From NCBI GenBank assembly GCA_963854835.1, contig OY978530.1, forward strand, positions 23,072,937 through 23,136,936: a DNA stretch of 64,000 nt. The letters are read 5' to 3'. Position 1 is the first letter of the stretch, and every line of letters starts with the position of its first letter. The translations under genes were made by a program, and so were the position numbers. The notes beneath the pieces are model-generated. The model did no database searches. It saw only the letters and a list, made by a program, of their open reading frames with translations, and was not told where the DNA came from. Origin of the DNA: Megamerina dolium. Taxonomy: Eukaryota > Arthropoda > Insecta > Diptera > Megamerinidae. This document shows, piece by piece, positions 55,692 to 64,000 of this stretch.

Positions 55692-56786
55692 GTGGACGAG
55701 AACCCGTGGGGCGACGCGTATAAGATAGTGATGTCCAAGGTCAGAGGTGGTAGAAGTAAAGCACCAACCTGCTCTATCCTCTTAGCAAAGGTAGTAAAAA
55801 CGCTTTTTCCGGCGCAAGACTTGCAACCGTATATGGTGATACCCCCAATAGAAGAAGCAGTGACAATCGACGAGTCGGTGATTATCTTAGCGGCGGAGAG
55901 ATTCGGTAACGCAAAGGCGCCTGGACTTGATGGCATCCCGAATAAGGCGCTGAAGATCGCTATTAATCATAACACGAAGCCTTTTGCCGAGCTTTTTACG
56001 AGATGTTTGAACGAGGGTGTTTTCCCGAAAGTATGGAAAAAACAGCGCCTGGTCCTCCTTCAGAAGCCGAATAAACCGGCGGGTGAGCCAAACGCGTATC
56101 GTCCACTTTGCATGATTGATACGTTGGCCAAAATATTGGAGCGGTTGATATGCACGCGTCTGGAACAACATATAGAAAGGAAACCACCTGGTCTGTCCGA
56201 GAACCAATTTGGTTTCAGGAGACATCGGTCGACCATAGACGCAATTAGAAAATTGACGGACATTGCTGGCAAGGCTATAGAAGGCACTAGATGGATGCAT
56301 TTCGATAAAAAATATTGTGCAGTAGTGACACTAGATGTACAAAATGCCTTCAACTCGGCAAACTGGCATCTTATTATGAGGGCATTGGAGGCAAAGGAAA
56401 CGCCAGCGTACCTAATGCGAATAATAAATAGTTATCTGTCTGACAGACTACTGTTGTATGACACGGACGAAGGGCCCAAAAGCTACGTGGTGACGGGTGG
56501 AGTGCCGCAGGGATCTGTACTTGGCACGCTACTGTGGAACGTGCTGTACGATGGGGTGTTAAACCTTCCATTGCCAAAAGAAGCCCAGATAATTGGCTAC
56601 GCGGACGACATTGCTGTGACGATCGTTTCGAAGGAGCTCTCCCAAGTTCAGAGCATCTGCAGAGAGACAGCTTCGAAAATTAGGGATTGGCTCACGACGA
56701 CAAAGCTCCAGCTTGCGGTACAGAAAACAGAGGATGTACTTATCACAAGCAGGAAAAAACTAGAAAAAAATCACCCTAAATATTGA
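55692..56786 (+). pseudogene. R1-like ORF2 reverse transcriptase (frame lost at 56,765)
   Basis: In frame with the endonuclease. RT motifs in order: NAKAPGLDGIPNKAL, VLLQKPNKPAGEPNAYRPLCMIDTLAKILERL, LSENQFGFRRHRSTIDAI, VTLDVQNAFNSANW (catalytic Asp), VTGGVPQGSVLGTLLWN and IIGYADDIAVTIV (about 300, catalytic pair). An extra A in the A-run at about 56,765 (7 against 6 in copy 1) ends the frame; the real protein continues in the next ORF. The RT core itself looks intact. Confidence 0.92.
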
Positions 56787-56802
56787 CGGCTACAACATTA
56801 CA

Positions 56803-57570
56803 ATGCAACCTTCGTTGAGGTATCTAGGTGTAATGATTGATGCGAGGCTCAACTTCAAGGCGCATATCGAAAAAGCCTGCGGTAAGGCGGCAACAATGAC
56901 AGCGGCTCTGACGAGAATCATGGCCAACATTGGTGGCCCCAGCCAGAGTAGGAGAGCGCTCCTGGCTAAAGTTAGTCAATCAATACTGATGTACGCGGCG
57001 CCTATATGGGGGGCAGCTCTGCGGCAAAAAAAATACTCGAAGAAGGCGAAGATAGTTTTCAGGTTAAGCGCTATTAGAGTTGCATGTGCATTTAGGACAG
57101 AGTCACAAGAAAGTGCCGGTATTATATCTGGCATTATGCCGCCGGACATAATGGCCTCGGAGTTGGGCAGAGTATATAATAGAACCAAAAGCCTGAATAG
57201 GCGGTTAACGGCAACCGAACGGAAAGAGGAGAGACAGACGAGCCTAGACGAATGGCAAAGTCAATGGGACGCCGCAGGAAAAGGGAGGTGGACCCACAGG
57301 CTCATCAGGAGCGTGCAAGCTTGGGTCGAAAGAGGACACGGAGAGACAGACTACTACCTTACGCAGTTTTTGACGGGCCATGGTTGTTTCAGAGAGTACC
57401 TCCACAGATTCGGTCATGATGACGCGACAGAATGTTCATTCTGCAACACTGTTAGCGAAAACGCTCAGCATATCTTTTTCTGCTGCTTAAGATTTGAGAC
57501 GCAGAGAATGACCATAGAGAAGATAATAAATGAAAGAGGCATATTAGCTCAGCTTAGTCCTGCGAAGTAG
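56803..57570 (+). pseudogene. R1-like ORF2 C-terminal region (after frameshift)
   Basis: YLGVMIDARLNFKAHIEKACGK, RRALLAKVSQSILMYAAPIWG and CSFCNTVSENAQHIFFCC, 95% or more identical to copy 1. The deletion at 57,536 replaces the last 45 or so residues by [10 protein letters not shown] read from the 3' UTR. Confidence 0.9.
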
Positions 57571-57796
57571 TGCTTAACGGCGGTCCCGCAGGACACAAAC
57601 AAGCTATAGAGGTCGGAGTTAAGGGTTTAGTACGTAGGCGTACTGGTTCGCAAGTCCAGCATAGTAAGATAATACTGACTGGTCGTGGTCCCGAATGAGG
57701 TGTACCTTTAGCGGACAGTATGATTCGTACATGCCGTCTATGGTGGACGGTATCTAAGAAAGATTCCCCCTTCGAATACAAAAAAAAAAAAAAAAA

Positions 57797-58572
<776 letters not shown>

Positions 58573-58580
58573 ATATATAT

Positions 58581-59245
58581 CATGAACGGTTAGGTAGCTT
58601 GGTACACTCCTACTGTAAAGTGGAGTGATCTAGTAGATGACAGTCGGCATTTTTGATAAATTTATCATATCGCTCTTTAGATACTCAATTTTTTGTACTT
58701 ATGTCGCCCACTACTTATGTGCTAATATTTTCCAGTGCGACACAATGAATGGTGTATGTTGTTGTATCAAACAATACAGATAAGTATTTATTAATGTTAC
58801 ATAATAATATGATATATGTATCCCATCATTGTGAATTTTTTTTTAATAGAATAGGTGGAGCAGTAAACTCCTCAAGAACTTTACAAGTGGGAGCAGAACT
58901 TTTTCAAAAATATCTATTTTTGTGCGAGCTTCTTTTATCGCTTTTAAATAAATCGATCTAGCAGTGCAACAATTCCAAATAACAGCGATAAGTACGCTGA
59001 AAATAGTGTATAATACTTGTGCAGTGTTTTGAAAGGGAGCTTTTGCGTGAGTGACACTGGTGACAATTTTTTTAATAAAGATCATTGAAATAATTACAAA
59101 AGCAGGATACGATACGAAAGCAGGATAAATTACGTAACTACGAACTTTGGTATATAACAACCAGTTGCCAATCTGGGTTACCGACAAATATCAATAGCAC
59201 AGACATTGACCACATATATGGTAGCATATCTTCAGGCCCATCAAT
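58581..59245. other. Unrecognised DNA, probably including the 5' UTR of the jockey element
   Basis: No ORF of interest. About 58,970-59,245 is likely leader, because ORF1 starts at 59,246, but the 5' end is not defined. Confidence 0.4.
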
Positions 59246-60690
59246 ATGATAGATAAAAGCAGCTTTGAATCTGGAGAAAACTTCAAAATGCCTATAGGCC
59301 ACTTACCGCCTAAAGGGGGAGGACAAATGCAGCAACAACAAGAACAAACTCCTCAGCAGCAAAAACAACAAACACCGAAACTACCACAGCATTCATATCA
59401 ACAACAACAGCTAACACAACAACAACAGCTAACACAACAACAACAGCAACAACAACAACAACTACAACAAGAAAAGTCACAACAAGAACAGCTACAACAA
59501 CAACAGCTACAACAACAACAGCTACAACAACAACAGCTACACCAACAACTACTACTACAACAACAACAACAACGACAGATACAATAACAGCGACAGCTAT
59601 GGCAGCAGCTGGCGAACCAAAACTCATGGAGTAAACAATGCACCACACCAACTATTAACAAAAACCCCAATGTACAGCAGCAAATTCAGCAGCTGCAGCA
59701 ACGGATCGACCCAAATCGATCCAAAAACAGGTCAAAGTCGACCAATATTGGCTATGTGACTTCCAGTCAACTCAAATCAAGCTTTCTTCTCCAGAAATCG
59801 AAGGAGAAGATCAGGATCCTTTGCCCCAAGAAAGAATTTCCAAGACCCCACCAATATTTGTTGACAAAGTTAACAACATTACCTCCTTAATGAAGCTCCT
59901 AACGGAAACGGCTCCTAGTTCCTATAGCCTAAAGCTCATATGCAATTTGCAAGTCAAAATACAGGCATCAACTCCTGAAGCCTGCAAAACAATTGTTAGC
60001 CAATGAGAGCAAACATAAAACACGGAATTCTACACCTATAAGCCTAAGAAGGAAAGAAGTTTCTGGGTGATACTCAAAAATATGCACCCATTCATAGACA
60101 CTAAGGAAATTTTTGAGCCACTCAAAGATCTCGGCCATATACCCATAAATATCTTTAATATGAAACAAAGAAATACGAAAAAGCCTCTCCCAATGCAAAG
60201 ATATCTATTACATTAAGTACCTTTTTAACACTAAATTTGTATTTAAGCCTCCTCGTCCAAAACGGAAAATTCCCCAATGCGCGAACTGCCAGCAGTACGG
60301 TCACACAAAAGCCTATTGCCGCAGAAAACCAGTATGCATTAAATGTGCTGGAACTCACTCATCTGCAAATTGCTCGCGAAAGACGAGAATAGATGACGTC
60401 AAATGTGCTTTATGTGAAGGCAATCACCCAGCTAACTACAAAGGTTGTATGGTGTATAAAAACTTACAGAAGCTAAAATACTCCCCATTGAGAAGAAAGG
60501 ATGACAATCTCATACCTGTCGCCCAACAACAGGAATCCTCCACCAGACCAATCCCGGTCTCTCAGCACTCCAGATATAACTCAAATTCAATTTCATACTC
60601 TCAAGTAGTCAGAAACACTACACAAGACACGAGTGCAAATACCTCAGTCCTACAACGACCTCTGAGACTTCTAGCGCAATGCGAGAAATG
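59246..60690 (+). pseudogene. Jockey-clade ORF1 (Gag) with poly-glutamine tract, frameshifted
   Basis: It starts MIDKSSFESGENFK. Residues about 28-113 are largely Gln with Leu (QQQLQ repeats) and end at a stop at 59,585. Further on, across frames: ERISKTPPIFVDKVNNITSLMKLL (59,830), SFWVILKNMHPFIDTKEIFEPLKDLGHIP (a PRE_C2HC-like domain), then CANCQQYGHTKAYC, CIKCAGTHSSANC and CALCEGNHPANYKGC (three knuckles, 60,280-60,445) and a Ser/Gln-rich tail to 60,690. Order and motifs are those of jockey Gag. At least three lesions. Confidence 0.88.
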
Positions 60691-60769
60691 ATCACGCTTC
60701 TGAAGCAAGTCAAGCAGCAAATCACAACTATGATGAATCTACTCGTCACACTCACGACGAAGAACTTGA

Positions 60770-61153
60770 ACTCTTCAATCCCATAAATATCCTCTTATGG
60801 AACGCAAATGGGCTGTCAAAACACATACTGGAGATTAAAGCATTACTCAAGACCCCACGACATAGATATTCTCTTAATATCTGAAACTCATTTTACATAA
60901 GATAAGAAAGCTCATGCACATGCTAATGCTCAGCTAATTTAGTAAAAAATAATATTAAACTCTTTAATATTAACTCTTACTGCACAGAAGCTATTCAAAC
61001 CACAAACATAGTTGTCGAAGATTGGAAAGGCCCTCTTACAATCTCGGCAGTATATAGCCCACCCAAGCATGAACTTGCTATGAACTATCCTATGATCATT
61101 CTCCCGTAATGGTCACACTAAATAATAATCTTGTTGACTCTCTCTCTCAATGT
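60770..61153 (+). pseudogene. Jockey-clade endonuclease remnant
   Basis: INILLWNANGLSKHILEIKALLKT, then DIDILLISETHFT: the endonuclease start with WNANG and SETH. VVEDWKGPLTISAVYSPPKH near 61,010 is the next motif. The core with GDFN and SDH is mostly lost; PVMVTLNNNLVD near 61,105 is its end (SDH-PV). Interrupted by SINE copy 8. Confidence 0.85.
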
Positions 61154-61512
61154 AAAATATATAAATATGTGGCACTTAAAAGCCCCAAAGGGCTCATTGG
61201 CCGAGCTTCTCTCCCATTACTGTTGTGTGTCTTAAATTTGAACAGTATTATAAGGGACTTACTTATTTTAGCCGGTTCCGAATGGCAGAACACTTGTGAC
61301 ATCACTTTTTCTGAGCTTTGTCACAGAGTTCTTTAAGAAGCTTTTTCATGGCAAGTTGTTACTGTCGGAAGAATTGCCAATTGCTTGCTGATAGGTGGGT
61401 ACCATTCGAAAGAAAAATCTTATCGATATTAAATTTTTTATGCATCAGCCGGGGATTGAACCACGACCTACCGATCAGAAGGCGAACACCCTAACCACTA
61501 AGCTACGGCACC
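61154..61512 (-). mobile_element. tRNA-derived SINE, copy 8, with 14-bp target duplication
   Basis: Flanked by CTCTCTCTCAATGT (61,140-61,153 and 61,513-61,526). Reverse orientation: AAAATATATAAATATGTGGCAC is the tail side; GGGGATTGAACCACGACC and CTAAGCTACGGCACC are the B- and A-box complements. It splits a jockey gene whose frame resumes with SQCSLHNYKSDWNYF. Confidence 0.95.
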
Positions 61513-62452
61513 CTCTCTCTCAATGTTCCCTTCACAATTACAAATCTGATTGGAACTACTTCCGATTCACAATATCTTCAAATATTAACTTGAAGCACCC
61601 GCTTAAATCAAGTGAAGATATCATTAAAGCAATTGAACACATCAATAACTGCATCCAACAAGCTGCTTGGATGTCAACGCCCCTGTTGAACAAGTCTAAC
61701 CGTACAGGTATATCTCCTCTTGTTAAAGAAAAACTTCCAGAAAAATGCCAAGCAAGAAAAAAGTGGCAAAAGACCAGACACCCTGGAGACAAGAAAATAT
61801 TAAATCACTCACAAAAAATCTTAAGGAGCTCCTCCAAAAACGAGCACAATTCACAACTTCAATATTATCTCAGCAACCTTGAAAGCAACTAAACATTTAA
61901 AGAGGCCAACTCTGGCGCAATCTGCTATCAGCACCCAGCACTGCCAAACGAGTGAGAGAAACCCTGAAACACATCTACCAGATGGACCCACCCATTAAAA
62001 AGTTTTCGAAATAAGAAGTCAAAGAAGCAATAAAAAACTGAAAGCCAAGAAAGCCTCCGGATATGATCTCATCACTGGAGAAGAGTTAAAACATCTCCAA
62101 AAAGAGGGAACTACTTTCCTAACCTAGGGCAATTTTTGTATATATGTAATGCTGTTTTATTATCTTGCTTTGTTCCCCCGCAGTGGAATGTTGCCCAAGA
62201 AAAAATGATTCTCGCGCCTGGAAAAAGTGCAGACAAAGTGGAGTCTTATCACCCCATGAGCTTACTACCAGTAGCCTCCAAACTTATGGAAACCCTTTTC
62301 CTCAAAAGATTGATGCCAGTAATATAAGAACGCAAACTCATTTCTAACCACCAGTTCGGTTTCAGGAAACAGCATAGCACAATTGAACAAGTACACAGAT
62401 TCCACAGAATTGTTTCTTTTTTGTTTTTATTAATTTCACGAACAACCATATA
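61513..62452 (+). pseudogene. Jockey-clade linker and RT N-terminal part, cut by Tc1 copy 3
   Basis: Linker: KHPLKSSEDIIKAIEHINNCIQQAAWMSTP and VKEKLPEKCQARKKWQKTRHPGDKKILN. RT: KAKKASGYDLITGEELK (about 62,040), FVPPQWNVAQEKMILAPGKSADKVESYHPMSLLPVASKLMETLFLKRLMPVI and NHQFGFRKQHSTIEQVHR, then the Tc1 insertion at 62,453. The rest of RT would follow beyond the window. Several stops and shifts. Confidence 0.88.
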
Positions 62453-64000
62453 CAGTGGCTCACAGCTTATTTCGTACAGTGTATATATTTTTATGTACAT
62501 GGCTGTAACATCGAAACTAAAAAACTTATCGATAAGTTTTGAATGTAGATGTCTGTGTATGTGTTTAGTAAACCTAATAAGAAAACGGGGAACCCCAAAA
62601 ATTGTTCTTTTTGTCATGCAAGAAAGAAAAACTATTGATCAGCTGATTTTCAGCTCACATCTTATTTCGTACACAAACTTCAATGTAAGTAAGTTTCATT
62701 CTGCCGCGCAGTTACAAAGCTTTTTTGAATTGTATGAGTTTTTGGACCTTTTTAACTATTATAACAATTTTTATTATTATTATTTTAAATAGTTAAAGTG
62801 CTGTAAATTAAACATTTAGCGTTATGGGCGTCGTACAACGATGGAACAGCGTAAACTGGTAATTAACCATTTTAGGAAAGGTCAGAGTGTGCGAAAAATT
62901 GCTGAAATGACAAATTTAAGTGCCTCAACTGTCCAATACATCATTCAACGCTTCGTTCGCGAAAATCGGTTGGAGAACAAGGGCAGAGAAGCACCTAATA
63001 AGATTTTCAACGCATCAGACGAGCGTTATATTGTACGAAAAATTAAGAAAAATCCAAAGTTATCCGCTCCGAAGTTGGCTGCAGAGGTTCAGCGTGAAAT
63101 AGGAAATCATCCAGTGCTGAAACTGTCCGACGTGTGCTGCGCAATCATGACTTGAACGGTCGAGTAGCCCGAAAGAAACCATTCATTTCAAAAATGAATA
63201 TACAACGCCGACTTGACTCCGCCAAAGAGCATATTATTAAGACTCCTGCGTTCTGGAATACCGTTATTTTCGCGGATGAGTCTAAGTTTAATATTTTTGG
63301 TTCGGACGGAATGTCATATGTTTGGCGTAAAGCGAATACCGAGCTAAACAAGGAGAACCTTAAGCCCACAGTGAAGCATGGTGGCGGTAGCGTGATGGTT
63401 TGGGCCTGTATGTCAGCAGCCGGAGTAGGTGAATTGGTTTTTATTGAGGGGACAATGGACAAAATGAAGTACCTCGAGATTCTGAAAAACAATTTACTTC
63501 AAAGTGCAGACAAACTGGATTTGCGGGATGAATTTCGGTACTACCAAGATAATGACCCAAAACATAAATCTGGGATTGTGCAATCTTGGCTTATTTGGAA
63601 CTGCCCACACTTGATGTCTCCACCACCACAGTCACCTGACATGAATGTGATTGAAAATCTTTGGTCTATTTTGGACAATAAAATAAGAACACACAAGATT
63701 TCTAATAAGCAAGACCTAAAGAAGGTACTGATGGAGGAATGGAAAAAAATCACACCAGACATCACTCAAAAATTGATGGATTCAATGCCAAATAGACTCC
63801 AGGCTATCATTAACGCTAAGGGATGTCATACTAAATATTAAAATCAACTTACTTTGTTTTTAGTTTGAACTTAAAGAGACTGTACGAAATAAGCTGTGAC
63901 ATGAATTTTCCTATTTTATTCTTATTTTATTTTTTTATAGTGTCAAACACTAAAATTTTGAAAAAGTAAATTTTGGAAAATAAAAAACAAACCTTCCTTT
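62453..64000 (+). mobile_element. Tc1-like transposon copy 3 (right end outside window)
   Basis: The left end CAGTGGCTCACAGCTTATTT follows TA within the jockey RT. The inner repeat is at about 62,657 and the right inner repeat at about 63,882. The outer right repeat lies beyond the window. Confidence 0.95.
62824..63841 (+). pseudogene. Tc1-like transposase, copy 3 (two frameshifts)
   Basis: A base is lost near 62,830 (ATGGGCGTCG against ATGGGTCATCG), so the family start codon is out of frame and the frame opens at Met7 (62,841). A second loss at about 63,104 in an A-run shifts frame after QREIG. The third part (63,134-63,841) has ADESKFNIF, GGGSVMVWACMS, YYQDNDPKH, VIENLW and ends NAKGCHTKY. 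All three catalytic residues remain, but no complete protein can be made. Confidence 0.93.

Larger units (their letters stand above)
54542..57796 (+). mobile_element. R1-like LINE copy 2 (ORF1 end to poly-A), inserted in a microsatellite
   Basis: About 3.25 kb. It begins inside ORF1 immediately after (CA)n and ends with a 16-nt A-run followed by CA(TA)n. Its 3' 1 kb is almost identical to copy 1 (3,214-4,451) apart from a deletion of about 160 bp at 57,536, where GAAAG/AGGC joins. Contains ORF1 C-terminus, endonuclease, RT and the C-terminal Cys-His motif. Confidence 0.92.

Noticed and set aside
59310..59670. Valine-rich and cysteine-rich ORFs opposite the poly-Q tract
   Set aside because: Antisense readings of the CAA/CAG repeat; no start context or motifs.

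Overview
The window looks like a transposon graveyard from an insect genome, most likely a dipteran and possibly a tephritid fruit fly. That placement is inferred from the mix of element families (BEL/Pao, mdg3-like and other Ty3/gypsy, jockey, R1-like and RTE-like LINEs, Tc1, mariner, hAT), the long (TA)n microsatellites and the AT-rich background. It was not verified by any search. I see no convincing host protein-coding gene, no rRNA or functional tRNA gene, and no CRISPR. Almost every coding signal belongs to a mobile element, and most are broken by stops, frameshifts or truncation.

Layout. 1-3.0 kb: 5' part of a BEL/Pao element (minus). 3.0-4.5 kb: 3' end of an R1-like LINE between simple repeats. 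4.7-7.2 kb: degenerate jockey-like pieces and a tRNA-derived SINE. 7.2-9.5 kb: 3' half of an mdg3-like LTR element (minus). 9.5-18.5 kb: a composite block with two damaged RTE-like LINE copies (A, B) around a partial tandem of a Ty3/gypsy-type element, with gag-protease genes at 11.35-12.69 and 14.16-15.51 kb and a 1,098-bp LTR. 18.7-20.5 kb: 5' LTR, gag and protease pieces of the mdg3-like family (plus). 21.1-26.5 kb: a (TA)n tract split by a Tc1 element and a near full-length RTE copy (C). 26.5-28.0 kb: a third gag/LTR fragment. 28.0-33.9 kb: degenerate gypsy elements carrying a 5'-truncated RTE (D) and a SINE. 34.3-35.0 kb: a deleted mariner with perfect inverted repeats. 35-39 kb: AT-rich DNA hosting a SINE and an intact Tc1 transposase gene. 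39.1-43.9 kb: two 5'-truncated RTE copies (E, F), a BEL-type gag remnant and a mariner fragment. 43.9-54.5 kb: jockey, hAT, mariner, gypsy, Tc1/mariner and LINE remnants, with very long (TA)n tracts. 54.5-57.8 kb: the longer R1-like LINE copy. 58.3-62.5 kb: a jockey-clade element with a poly-glutamine ORF1, interrupted by a SINE and then by a third Tc1 copy that runs off the window end.

How the pieces relate. The nesting gives relative ages: jockey, gypsy and mariner bodies are oldest; SINEs and truncated RTEs sit inside them with intact target-site duplications; Tc1 and the gag/LTR family are youngest, with near-identical copies. Only the Tc1 transposase at 36,996-38,006 is a complete, uninterrupted enzyme. 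The RTE-C reverse transcriptase (23,066-25,114) keeps its active site, but its endonuclease part is broken.

Points most worth following: a T-tailed tRNA-derived SINE family with eight copies here; an R1-like LINE whose two copies both sit in (CA)n/(TA)n repeats and which has a TAATG stop-start junction; an LTR element whose gag start codon lies on its lysine-tRNA primer-binding site; and an in-frame gag-protease/RTE chimeric ORF.
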